Source of the DNA: Hadarchaeum sp964343275
GTDB lineage: Archaea; Hadarchaeota; Hadarchaeia; Hadarchaeales; Hadarchaeaceae
Assembly (NCBI GenBank): GCA_964343275.1
Contig: CAYFIY010000003.1
Span: forward strand, 1 to 55,925
DNA: 55,925 bases
Reading direction: 5' to 3'
Below, piece by piece: positions 24,768 to 32,905 of the stretch. Both the position numbers and the translations under genes were made by a program. Each line of letters begins with the position of its first letter. Position 1 is the first letter of the stretch. Under the pieces are notes generated by a model. It worked only from the letters and a program-made list of their open reading frames with translations, searched no databases and was not told the DNA's origin.

Positions 24768-25943
24768 CTACGCACGCATTGGTAGGAAAGTCGACTCAAT
24801 TTCCTTTTTCCCTTCCGGTACAGATGGGAAACTCTTTGGAATATCTCTGAGAACTTGCCCAATGCCTATAGTATTTCCAATACCTGCGATTATCACGGTA
24901 TCACCAGATTTGGTGCGTTCACGTATTGCGTTCTTCACTTTTTCCACCGCCACATCTACCCCTCTGACAAGGCGTTTGTTGAGAGGTTTAATAGCCTCTG
25001 CGAAGGATTCTTTGATCACGATGGCGTCTACGGGGATTTTATTCTTCACTGCTATTTCCTCTATCTTGTATTTTTCCGTGGGGGGTCCTCCGATAGCAGC
25101 CCCAACCCCCTCAATCACGGCACCGCTTGTTTCTCCCTCGAGTTTTCCAGCAGCATCGATCATGATTACACGGGAAATTTTTTTCTTTTTGGCAAGCCAA
25201 GCTATCAGCTCGCCAGGTTTGCCCACTCTCCCTCCCGGCCCCTTGGCCTTTACGATGAAAAGTTTTCTCCTCTCGAATTTGATCTCTGCGTAAACGGTAT
25301 CTTCAATTGGTTCGTAGCACTTGGCGTTGCCTATGAATCTAGCCGCGGTAAGGGCGCCTACACCGTCACCGATGGCTTTACCTTCAGTGAACGTTTTCGT
25401 GGCCTCTGCAAAGGCCTTGGCGAAGGTCTTAACGAATGGGATGTTCATCTGAGCGATCATAACGAGCTGAATGCTCTTCGTTTTATCAGCTAGGAGCGTG
25501 AAGTGTCTCATCAAGCGATATAACATGTGATTTGCCATGGCTCCTTCCATGGCCATCTCAAGGTTAGCGGCCGTTTCTTTGTCTGCGTTTGGGGCAAAGC
25601 GATTTATCGCTCTCTCAAATCGTTTTTTCCGAACATCTAGTACCAGTTCAAGTCTTCCCAATACCCCGCTGGGATCTTCACTCACTGGCTCTATCGCGAA
25701 GAAATCTAAGAAATTATCAAATTCTTTTGCCACATCCCGCTTGGGCTTGCCGTGCTTTGTTATCGCCTTCAAAGCCAAGCGTCTGCTCTCTTTGGCAAAT
25801 GCGTCTAGTTCAGCGACCGACTTGCGCAACTGCCCGATCCCCCTCCACGCTTGGAGGCCCATCAATTGCGGAGCAAAAAAAATGTAGAAGAACATGGATC
25901 CAATCATAAAGATTATCCATATTGTAAAGTCCATTTCTACCAT
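24768..25943 (-). CDS. DUF1512 archaeal membrane-anchored protein
   Basis: A 391-residue protein of the archaeal DUF1512 family. One N-terminal membrane helix (residues ~5-25, WIIFMIGSMFFYIFFAP) is followed by a long cytoplasmic part. It contains a helical region to ~190 and then a mixed region with GDGVGALTAARF and GIGNTIGIGQ near the C-terminus. The function is unknown. It is widespread in archaea and here precedes EF-2 on the same strand. ATG 25943 or 25934 may be the start. Confidence 0.82.
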   Translation of the reverse strand: MVEMDFTIWIIFMIGSMFFYIFFAPQLMGLQAWRGIGQLRKSVAELDAFAKESRRLALKAITKHGKPKRDVAKEFDNFLDFFAIEPVSEDPSGVLGRLELVLDVRKKRFERAINRFAPNADKETAANLEMAMEGAMANHMLYRLMRHFTLLADKTKSIQLVMIAQMNIPFVKTFAKAFAEATKTFTEGKAIGDGVGALTAARFIGNAKCYEPIEDTVYAEIKFERRKLFIVKAKGPGGRVGKPGELIAWLAKKKKISRVIMIDAAGKLEGETSGAVIEGVGAAIGGPPTEKYKIEEIAVKNKIPVDAIVIKESFAEAIKPLNKRLVRGVDVAVEKVKNAIRERTKSGDTVIIAGIGNTIGIGQVLRDIPKSFPSVPEGKKEIESTFLPMRA

Positions 25944-25989
25944 AACATCATCTATAGCCGTTGTCTCTGTCTTTCATAAGGATTTCCTG

Positions 25990-26001
25990 AACATTTAAAG
26001 C
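25990..26001 (+). promoter_or_regulatory. TATA box for tRNA-Leu
   Basis: ACATTTAAAGCT lies about 25-30 nt before the first tRNA base at 26026, the normal archaeal spacing for a directly transcribed tRNA. The divergent DUF1512 start is on the other side. Confidence 0.5.
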
Positions 26002-26025
26002 TTTATTGGAAGATGATTTTCAAGG

Positions 26026-26128
26026 GCGGGGGTAGCCAAGTCAGGTCAAAGGTTTAAATCCGACCCAAGGCGCCAGATTCAGAGTCTGGTCTTTTAGGAG
26101 TTCGGGGGTTCGAATCCCCTCCCCCGCA
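26026..26128 (+). tRNA. tRNA-Leu(CAG) with an intron in the D-loop
   Basis: The acceptor stem GCGGGGG (26026-26032) pairs with CCCCCGC (26121-26127), with discriminator A at 26128. The T-arm is GGGGG-TTCGAAT-CCCCT (26104-26120). The anticodon stem CCAGA/TCTGG (26073-26077, 26085-26089) holds loop TTCAGAG with anticodon CAG. A long variable arm (26090-26103) marks class II leucine tRNA. The D-arm is interrupted by 18 nt; removing 26050-26067 restores GGTCAAAGGCGCCAG, the usual archaeal tRNA-Leu D-arm. CCA is not encoded. Confidence 0.93.
26050..26067 (+). other. 18-nt bulge-helix-bulge intron inside tRNA-Leu
   Basis: GGTC (26044-26047) pairs with GACC (26062-26065) as the central 4-bp helix. 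Three-base bulges AAA (26048-26050) and CAA (26066-26068) flank it, and GG/CC (26051-26052, 26060-26061) forms an inner helix. Cutting each bulge after its second base, as the archaeal splicing endonuclease does, releases exactly these 18 nt. The outer helix is imperfect. Confidence 0.8.
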
Positions 26129-26285
26129 CTAATTAATCCATATTTACTATTTTTTCACTAAAATTTCAAAATTTTATGTTTTTCGGACAACTTAAAATTG
26201 TGGATTTAATGGCGTCATTTCGTCTTTCTTCCACTGCGATACTTTTAAATAACAGGCCAAGACGAACATCTTAGCGGATGAAACC

Positions 26286-27188
26286 GTGGTTGCGCTTAGT
26301 TACCTAGATACTGCACATGAAATCTTAAAAAAAGAAAATCGTCCATTGCGTCCTAAAGAAATGGTCTCCATAGTTTCACCTAGGAGGTTAGTAAAAAAAT
26401 GGGACAAGACCCCTACACAGATAATGAGAATCCAAATCACAATGGAAATGAAGCTAAAGGGCGATGAATCTAGGTTCATAAGGGCTAAAAATGGGAAATT
26501 TGGACTTCGAGAATGGGAACAACCTAAAAAGATTATCTTCTTACGAAAGAGGACTTTAAAAAATACCGTGTACCAAATCCTCAAAAATATGGGCAAACCC
26601 ATGATTGCTGAGGAACTGATTGAATATATTTTGGTTCCTGAATTGCTCAAGAGATTAGGTAAGAATCAAGCCGCGTCACTTGGCTCAAAACTTTCTGCAG
26701 AGATCAAAAAACTAGGCGACCAGTCGCTATTCGTCCAGATAGGAAAAAACAGGTTTGGATTGAGGGAATGGGGTCTGGATGCGCTGGAGGAAGAGGTGGA
26801 AAGAGCCAAGAAAGAGGGTACAGCCGCACCACCTGTTGAAAAAAGTAGGCCGATTGTAGGCTCGCCCATGGAATTCAGGGGAATGCTATACGAACCAACA
26901 GATAAAAATGGCGTGCTATTCTTATTTAGTAAAATTCATGAGGATCTCGACATGAAAGTCGAGGCGATAAAACCTACCTTTCCCGATGCGAAATGTTTGA
27001 GGAAGACTAAACGGGGTTGGGAAGACGTGTGGGTCGGATTTGAGTACAAGAGTTCTGATTTCGTAAAACATAATCACGATCAAGAAGATTGCGATATTAT
27101 CGTCTGCTGGGAGGACGACTGGAAAGATCGCCCGTCTGCCCTAAAAGTCATAGAACTAAATAAAATCATAAGGAAGAAAAAAAAGTGA
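26286..27188 (+). CDS. Two HARE-HTH domains fused to a restriction-endonuclease-like domain
   Basis: A 300-residue protein. Residues ~3-77 and ~92-162 are two HARE-HTH winged-helix repeats, each ending FGLREW. After a linker (~163-190) comes a nuclease-like domain with FPD at 232-234, FEYKS at 252-256, H262 and H264 and DIIVCWEDDW at 270-279. FPD followed by E-x-K is the pattern of PD-(D/E)XK nucleases. HARE domains recognise DNA, often in modification-linked systems. GTG 26286 has GGATGA upstream, and TTTTAAAT at 26243-26250 could be its TATA box. It follows tRNA-Leu and stands alone. A defence or DNA-repair role is possible but unproven. Confidence 0.75.
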   Translation: MVALSYLDTAHEILKKENRPLRPKEMVSIVSPRRLVKKWDKTPTQIMRIQITMEMKLKGDESRFIRAKNGKFGLREWEQPKKIIFLRKRTLKNTVYQILKNMGKPMIAEELIEYILVPELLKRLGKNQAASLGSKLSAEIKKLGDQSLFVQIGKNRFGLREWGLDALEEEVERAKKEGTAAPPVEKSRPIVGSPMEFRGMLYEPTDKNGVLFLFSKIHEDLDMKVEAIKPTFPDAKCLRKTKRGWEDVWVGFEYKSSDFVKHNHDQEDCDIIVCWEDDWKDRPSALKVIELNKIIRKKKK

Positions 27189-27215
27189 ATAGGTATTAGC
27201 ATTTGGTACCTATTC
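27187..27215. terminator. Bidirectional hairpin holding both stop codons of a convergent gene pair
   Basis: GAATAGGTA (27187-27195) and TACCTATTC (27207-27215) form a perfect 9-bp stem with an 11-nt loop. The stop of the HARE gene overlaps the left arm and the stop of the OB-fold gene lies in the right arm. It could protect or end both transcripts. Confidence 0.5.
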
Positions 27216-27710
27216 TTCCAAAAGGTAATGTTTCTCTTTTTCCTTATGAAAGTATTTGACCAAAGCTGCGACGAAAATAGAAATCGTGAACAATATGACG
27301 CTTAATGTTGCAACCGAAAAGATCGGCATCCTATCAATCTTTTCTCCAGTGGACAAAATCTTTAAGCTAGATGCGTGGATATCGAGATCTCCACCGTGTT
27401 CCGGACAGGCCAAATGAAACTCCCCCTCAACTGACACCGAGTCTCCTATATGGGTATAATCCCCAAAAGAAGAAATCTTTTCAGCATCCTCAGCTCTGGA
27501 CCAAATCCCGATCGCGTATCCCTTATTGTAGATGTTGATCCATGCGTAATTACCTCTCGTCAGTACACCGATGACTTCACCCTGATATGTAATACTCTTA
27601 CCGTCAAAACTACCTGAGTTTTGAATCAGCTCTTCCCCTGTTTCCGCTCTGGCAAAACTTGGAACCAGCAATAACAAGATCAAAAAAATAGATAGAGCAA
27701 TCTTTTTCAT
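27210..27710 (-). CDS. Exported OB-fold protein with C-terminal membrane anchor
   Basis: A 166-residue protein starting at ATG 27710. It has a signal peptide (MKKIALSIFLILLLLVPS, cleavage probably after ARA), an OB-fold domain (residues ~30-120; ITYQGEVIGVL, YAWINIYNKG, VSVEGEFHLAC) and a membrane helix at ~130-155 with a basic end. The OB domain would face outside the cell. The start overlaps the TrkH stop as ATGA, so it is translated with the potassium channel. The partner or ligand is unknown. The longer frame to 27791 is not used. Confidence 0.75.
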   Translation of the reverse strand: MKKIALSIFLILLLLVPSFARAETGEELIQNSGSFDGKSITYQGEVIGVLTRGNYAWINIYNKGYAIGIWSRAEDAEKISSFGDYTHIGDSVSVEGEFHLACPEHGGDLDIHASSLKILSTGEKIDRMPIFSVATLSVILFTISIFVAALVKYFHKEKEKHYLLEE

Positions 27711-29221
27711 CTTTCGAACCCCCTTCTGATTCCTAAAATTATGAATCCAATTAATACTAATACTGCGATTATCTCTATCTTTCCAGCCCACATAAGGAAC
27801 ATGTAAGTAACCTTAAGTAAGTCTGGCATGGAAGGGGAAGTTATACCCGAGCTCAACCCAACGTTGCCAAGGGCAGAAGAAGTTTCGAACATCGAATCTT
27901 CCATGCCGTATCCATATGCCACGGTAACCAGCGTACCTATGGAGAAAAGAAGGAGATAACTTATTGTTATTACCGCAGCACCCTTTACCACAGTGTCGGT
28001 GAGAGGCGTGTCATCTATGTTATGAAAAGTCTCTCTGACGAAAGCACTCTTTGGAAGTAGCGCTTGTCTCACTTCCCTGACTATAGATTTCAAAAGTATT
28101 CCTATTCTCAGTATCTTTATGCCACCAGAGGTGGAGTTTGCACTCCCGCCGATTATCATGGCTATTGAAATTAGGACCATGGACAAAACAGGCCAAAAGA
28201 ACATGAAATGTGTCGGGGGTATAGTCTGGAAACCCGTAGTAGTCTGAGCTGAGATCACATGGAATATACTTTTCCTGAATAAACTCTCCCCTGTAAGGTA
28301 TAAATTTGAGAACAGCAGGTTGGCCGATACGATTAGGCCAATTACCAATATAAATAAAAAAAGAAGTCTGACCTCAATGTTCTTTAAAATTTCCCTCTTT
28401 TTCCCACCCAAGACGACGTAATGGAGGTTGAAGTTTAACACTCCAGTGATCATTGTCACAATAGCTGCTATCTCAATCCAACTACTGTGATAGAAAAGTA
28501 AATTCTGAGAGCGGGTGCTGAAACCACCAGTGGCGTAGCCGGTCATGGCATGGTTTAACCCGTCGTAGATCGATGTACCTAAATCCAGACCTTCCTCAAC
28601 TCCTGCGGCTGCGAATAGAATGGTTCCTATGATGAGGAAGGTGATTGCTATACCGACGATTACCCTGGATGTGCGCACGATACTCGGTCTAATCCCCACT
28701 TCTTTGGCCTCACCTTTGTATGCCAAGACCGAGCTTATCTGGGTTCGCCCCAAAATGGAAAGGTATACCACTATAATGCCTATCCCATCACCTGTGAACT
28801 GAAGGAAATGTCTGAGGAAGTTTATGCTGCGGGGGAGATGGTCAATATCGAGGGCCAGAGTAAGACCCGTGCCGGTGAAACCGCTGATACTCTCGAAGCT
28901 CGCGTCCAGCAATGACGCTGTGGCATTAGACAACCAGATAGGAATGCTGGCCAAAAGAGGCGCTAGGAGCCAAGCAATAGCAGCCATGGTGACCGCATGT
29001 TTTAACTCCATATCGCTTTTTGTTCGGAGGAAATGAGACAAAAAGCTGCCCAAAATAAATGCCACGGCCGCACCAGTCAAAAAATAGGGGATAGTATCGA
29101 ACTCATAGTAGAGCAAAGCTACAACGACTGGTAGGAGTATCATACCTCCAACTAAGTAACATATCTTGCCTAGGTTGTATCCAATAATCCTCAGGTCCTC
29201 TATCTTTAGCGCTGGTATCAC
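27707..29221 (-). CDS. trkH: TrkH-family potassium transporter, membrane subunit
   Basis: A 504-residue permease with ten or more hydrophobic segments and four P-loop-type repeats. The selectivity regions are ISGFTGTGLTL near 132, MTGYATGGFSTRS near 240, AQTTTGFQT near 330 and SALGNVGLSSG near 465. It imports K+ with the RCK subunit encoded nearby. GTG 29221 has AAGGTG six bases upstream. It lies between a 50-residue membrane protein and the OB-fold protein gene in one compact operon. Confidence 0.93.
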   Translation of the reverse strand: MIPALKIEDLRIIGYNLGKICYLVGGMILLPVVVALLYYEFDTIPYFLTGAAVAFILGSFLSHFLRTKSDMELKHAVTMAAIAWLLAPLLASIPIWLSNATASLLDASFESISGFTGTGLTLALDIDHLPRSINFLRHFLQFTGDGIGIIVVYLSILGRTQISSVLAYKGEAKEVGIRPSIVRTSRVIVGIAITFLIIGTILFAAAGVEEGLDLGTSIYDGLNHAMTGYATGGFSTRSQNLLFYHSSWIEIAAIVTMITGVLNFNLHYVVLGGKKREILKNIEVRLLFLFILVIGLIVSANLLFSNLYLTGESLFRKSIFHVISAQTTTGFQTIPPTHFMFFWPVLSMVLISIAMIIGGSANSTSGGIKILRIGILLKSIVREVRQALLPKSAFVRETFHNIDDTPLTDTVVKGAAVITISYLLLFSIGTLVTVAYGYGMEDSMFETSSALGNVGLSSGITSPSMPDLLKVTYMFLMWAGKIEIIAVLVLIGFIILGIRRGFER

Positions 29222-29231
29222 AGTCGCACCT

Positions 29232-29384
29232 TCATGGTTTGAAATAGATCAGCAAAAAAGAAATTAGAATTGCGAATGTCACGATCGCCAGTGCTATGCC
29301 GAGTTCGCTAAATATTCCGGCTATAAAGCGGAAGTTTTTTCTAATGGATTCTCGAATGCTAAACTTTCTTAAGCCCAACATCAT
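29232..29384 (-). CDS. 50-residue single-helix membrane protein between trkA and trkH
   Basis: ATG 29384 overlaps the trkA stop as ATGA, and the frame ends in TGA at 29232, 10 bp before the trkH start. The product has a basic N-terminus (LRKFSIRESIRKNFRF) and one strong membrane helix (about residues 28-47, ending LLIYFKP). The tight fit between the two Trk genes argues that it is translated. I know of no named family; it may be a small Trk accessory subunit. It may have been missed because of its size. Confidence 0.6.
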   Translation of the reverse strand: MMLGLRKFSIRESIRKNFRFIAGIFSELGIALAIVTFAILISFLLIYFKP

Positions 29385-30046
29385 CCCTTCAAAATTTCAA
29401 CGACTTTAATGATGTCTTTTTCTTTCCCTATTAACGCCATGATATCTCCAGACTTTATCGTTGTGCCGCCATGTGGAATGATGAACTTGCCCCCACGGTA
29501 TAGGGCTGCGATAACACAGTCCGGTGATATAGATAGGTCTCTGATTTTTTTTCCAGCAGCTTTGGAATCCTCAGGAACAGTTAGTTCCACAGCTCTGGTA
29601 ATTGTGTCCGAAGTCAGAATGATGGCAGTACTTGGAATAGCTATTGCATTTTCAAATACCAAAGCCGCCACATGTGAGGGGCTTACAATCAAGTCCATAC
29701 CCATATTTCGCAACATCTTGGCTCTTTCGAGGTCTTCAACGCGAGCGAGTACCATGGGCACTTTAAATTGATACTTTGCTAGCTGGCATGCGACGATATT
29801 CTCATTATCGTCTCCCGTGACTGCGACAAGAACATCGGCCTTTTTGATCCCCGCATCGTCAAGCGTCTTTATATCGGTGGCATCCCCGTTTATCAGTAGC
29901 GCGTTTATCTCGCTGGCGAGCTTCTCACAGATAGCTGCGTCTTTTTCAACTATCACTACGTCTCTGCCGCCTTTTACGAGGGTCTTCGCAAGTTCTGCGC
30001 CTACCCTACCTCCCCCGACTATAATCACATAGGTAGCTTTTTTCAT
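29381..30046 (-). CDS. trkA: TrkA-family RCK subunit of the potassium transporter
   Basis: A 221-residue cytoplasmic regulator. The RCK_N Rossmann domain has VGGGRVGAELAK at ~10-21, the acidic VIVEKD at ~31-36 and GDATD near 57. The RCK_C domain (residues ~140-221, ending in GKEKDIIKVVEILKG) binds ligand. It gates TrkH according to nucleotide state. It is the first gene of the four-gene Trk unit. Confidence 0.93.
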   Translation of the reverse strand: MKKATYVIIVGGGRVGAELAKTLVKGGRDVVIVEKDAAICEKLASEINALLINGDATDIKTLDDAGIKKADVLVAVTGDDNENIVACQLAKYQFKVPMVLARVEDLERAKMLRNMGMDLIVSPSHVAALVFENAIAIPSTAIILTSDTITRAVELTVPEDSKAAGKKIRDLSISPDCVIAALYRGGKFIIPHGGTTIKSGDIMALIGKEKDIIKVVEILKG

Positions 30047-30149
30047 AGCTATCCGTGTATTTTCATCGATAGTTGATGTTTAAAAACGTAAGCGAAAGGT
30101 AAAATTTGCCCTATTTTTTGGTAAAGTATTCGCCCTCATGCTTGCTTAT

Positions 30150-32810
30150 CTACAAATAACTGGGTGTCGTTTCCTTAAGTTTCAGCGTGGCGCGAGCGGC
30201 CGCTAGCCGCGCAACAGGAATCCTAAATGGAGAGCATGAAACGTAGTTTAGCCCTAGCTCGTGACAGAACTCTATTGAAGACGGGTCGCCGCCGTGTTCT
30301 CCACAGATTCCTATCTCCAGGTCTGGCCTCTTACCTTTGCCTAGTTCTACTGCCGTTCTCATTATTTTCCCAACTCCATTGCGGTCAAGTCTTTGGAAAG
30401 GGTCGTAATCAAGTATTCCCTTCTCTAGGTACTGGAAGAGGAACTTGCCTTCGGCATCATCTCGGGAGTATGCGAATACCATCTGCGTGAGGTCATTGGT
30501 ACCAAAGGAAAAGAACTCAGCATACTCCGCGATTTCGTCGGCTGTAAGCGCTGCACGTGGAACTTCAATCATTGTACCAAACTTATAATTAAGATCGACT
30601 TCCATTTTCAACATTACATCATGGCCAACCTTCTCCAGTTGGTCTCTAATTGTCTTTAGTTCTTTTACGTGACCAACCAAAGGTATCATTATCTCCGGTC
30701 TCGGATCCTTCTTCTCCTGCTTAAGCTCGCACGCTGCTTCAAAAATCGCTCGAACTTGCATTTCGTTAATATCGGGATAAGTTATACCGAGCCTACATCC
30801 ACGGAGTCCCATCATAGGATTGGCTTCCCGCATCTTTTCGACCCTCTTCAGCAGCTCTTCCTTTTCCTTGATCTCATGCGGTTCTCTTCCTTTCATCCTG
30901 AGGCTGATTACCTCCTCAAGTAATTTCTCGTAATGTGGTAGGAACTCGTGGAGAGGTGGATCGAGGAGACGAATCACTACGGGGAGGCCATCCATAACCT
31001 CCAAAATCTGTTTGAAGTCGCTTTTCTGGAAATTTAGCAGTTTTTCAAGCAGTTCTTTGCGTTTTTCCCTAGTTTCACCAAGGATTATCTTTTGGACAAT
31101 CGGCAGCCTCCCCTCTTCAAAGAACATGTGCTCGGTGCGACAGAGTCCTATTCCTTGGGCTCCCAATTCCCTGGCCTTTTTAGCATCCTGTGGATAATCG
31201 GCGTTAGCCCAGTTCTGCATCTTCTTGGCTTCATCGGCCCAAGAAAGTATGGTCAAAAGCTCTTCCGACATATTGGGCTCGATTAGCGGAGCTTCGCCAA
31301 CTATGACCTCACCCGTCGATCCGTTTATTGTTATCAGGTCTCCATCTTTCACAACCGTCTCATTAACTTTGAATACTCGGTCCTTAGTGTTTATCTTTAG
31401 TTCTTCACAACCCACTATCGCTGGCTTACCAAGACCGCGCGTGACTACCGCAGCGTGGCTCGTGACCCCACCTCGAGAGGTCAAGACTCCTTGGGATGCG
31501 ATTATCCCACCAACATCGTCAGGACTGGTTTCGGGTCTTACTAGGATGACCCTCTCTCCGGACTCGCCCATTTCCTTAGCTCGCTCGGAATCGAACACAG
31601 CTTTCCCCACGGCAGCTCCTGGACTGGCGTTCAGTCCTTTTACTATCACCGCCACCTTGGCCTTTGGATCCACATGCTTGTGCAAAAGTTGTTCTATATG
31701 TGCTGGCTCAATGCGGAGGAGTGACTCATCCCTTTTTATCAAGCCCTCAGCCACCATATCGACGGCTATCTTAACCGCGGCTTGAGCAGTGCGCTTTCCA
31801 GTCCTGGTCTGAAGCATGTAAAGCTTATCATCTTCTACTGTGAACTCCACGTCTTGCATGTCGCGGTAATGGCGCTCCAGCTTTCCTGCGATATCCACAA
31901 GCTTTTTAAATACTTCAGGGTACTTTTTCTCCAAATCCGTTATTTTGAGTGGTGTGCGAATCCCAGCGACTACATCCTCTCCTTGCGCGTTAAAGAGAAA
32001 CTCCCCGTAGAGCTTGTGCTCGCCTGTAGAAGGATCCCTAGTGAATGCCACGCCAGTTCCTGATTCTTCACCAATGTTCCCAAATACCATTGTGACCGCG
32101 TTAACCGCGGTTCCTAGATGGTCTGGTATTTTATAGAACTTTCTGTATTCAATTGCGCGCTTGTTATGCCATGAGGAGAAAACCGCTTCGATTGACAACC
32201 TTAGCTGTTCAAATGGGTCAGAAGGGAAGTCCTTGTCAGTACTATTCCTTATTTCTAGCTTGAACATCTTCACTATTTCTTTGAGGTCATCTACTTTCAG
32301 ATCTGTATCGACTTTTGCTCCGACCTTTTGTTTTCGTCCGTCAAAAATTTCTTCAAACTTCTTACCATCTATACCCAGCACTATTTTTCCGAACATCTGA
32401 AGGAAACGGCGAAAAGAATCGTAGGCGAATCTTTCGTTCTTAGTGAGTTTGGCCAAGCCCTCGACGGTCTGATCGTTCAAACCTAAGTTCAGTATAGTAT
32501 CCATCATTCCTGGCATCGAGAACATGGAACCAGAACGAATGGAGATTAAAAGGGGATTCTTCGGGTCGCCAAAACTTTTTTCCGAAAGCTTCTCTAGTTT
32601 TTCCATCGCAACTCTTACATCGTCCATCAGACCTTCTGGAAGTTTTTTATCGGCATCAAAAAATTTTTTGCAGACATCTGTGGTGATTACAAAACCTGGC
32701 GGAACTGGCAGCTTGAGCTGGGCCATGGTACAAAGACCAGCACCCTTGCCGCCCAATAACCTCTTATTTTTTCCGTCCCCCTCGTCGTAGAAATATAAAC
32801 TCTTTTCCAT
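30150..32810 (-). CDS. ppdK: Pyruvate, phosphate dikinase
   Basis: A ~886-residue enzyme interconverting pyruvate, ATP and phosphate with phosphoenolpyruvate, AMP and PPi. The N-terminal nucleotide domain opens with GDGKNKRLLGGKGAGL. The swivelling histidine domain has GGVTSHAAVVTRGLGKPA near 450. The C-terminal PEP barrel has GLCRTEHMFF, GTNDLTQ and the catalytic cysteine in GICGEHGGDP. It fits the classical PPDK length. With enolase in the same window it supports a reversible lower glycolytic path. ATG 32810 gives the family N-terminus; ATG 32819 is also possible. Confidence 0.96.
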   Translation of the reverse strand: MEKSLYFYDEGDGKNKRLLGGKGAGLCTMAQLKLPVPPGFVITTDVCKKFFDADKKLPEGLMDDVRVAMEKLEKLSEKSFGDPKNPLLISIRSGSMFSMPGMMDTILNLGLNDQTVEGLAKLTKNERFAYDSFRRFLQMFGKIVLGIDGKKFEEIFDGRKQKVGAKVDTDLKVDDLKEIVKMFKLEIRNSTDKDFPSDPFEQLRLSIEAVFSSWHNKRAIEYRKFYKIPDHLGTAVNAVTMVFGNIGEESGTGVAFTRDPSTGEHKLYGEFLFNAQGEDVVAGIRTPLKITDLEKKYPEVFKKLVDIAGKLERHYRDMQDVEFTVEDDKLYMLQTRTGKRTAQAAVKIAVDMVAEGLIKRDESLLRIEPAHIEQLLHKHVDPKAKVAVIVKGLNASPGAAVGKAVFDSERAKEMGESGERVILVRPETSPDDVGGIIASQGVLTSRGGVTSHAAVVTRGLGKPAIVGCEELKINTKDRVFKVNETVVKDGDLITINGSTGEVIVGEAPLIEPNMSEELLTILSWADEAKKMQNWANADYPQDAKKARELGAQGIGLCRTEHMFFEEGRLPIVQKIILGETREKRKELLEKLLNFQKSDFKQILEVMDGLPVVIRLLDPPLHEFLPHYEKLLEEVISLRMKGREPHEIKEKEELLKRVEKMREANPMMGLRGCRLGITYPDINEMQVRAIFEAACELKQEKKDPRPEIMIPLVGHVKELKTIRDQLEKVGHDVMLKMEVDLNYKFGTMIEVPRAALTADEIAEYAEFFSFGTNDLTQMVFAYSRDDAEGKFLFQYLEKGILDYDPFQRLDRNGVGKIMRTAVELGKGKRPDLEIGICGEHGGDPSSIEFCHELGLNYVSCSPFRIPVARLAAARATLKLKETTPSYL

Positions 32811-32905
32811 GATAATCATCAATTATCATTTTTGACCATTACCCAACCTAGAAATCTATCCCCTCATGCATAAAAAAGCTAACAATAAAAGGTCTTGGTG
32901 GTGGT

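Noticed and set aside
26129..27215. Integrated element at tRNA-Leu
   Set aside because: No repeated tRNA end, integrase or transposase is present; only a single accessory-looking gene follows.
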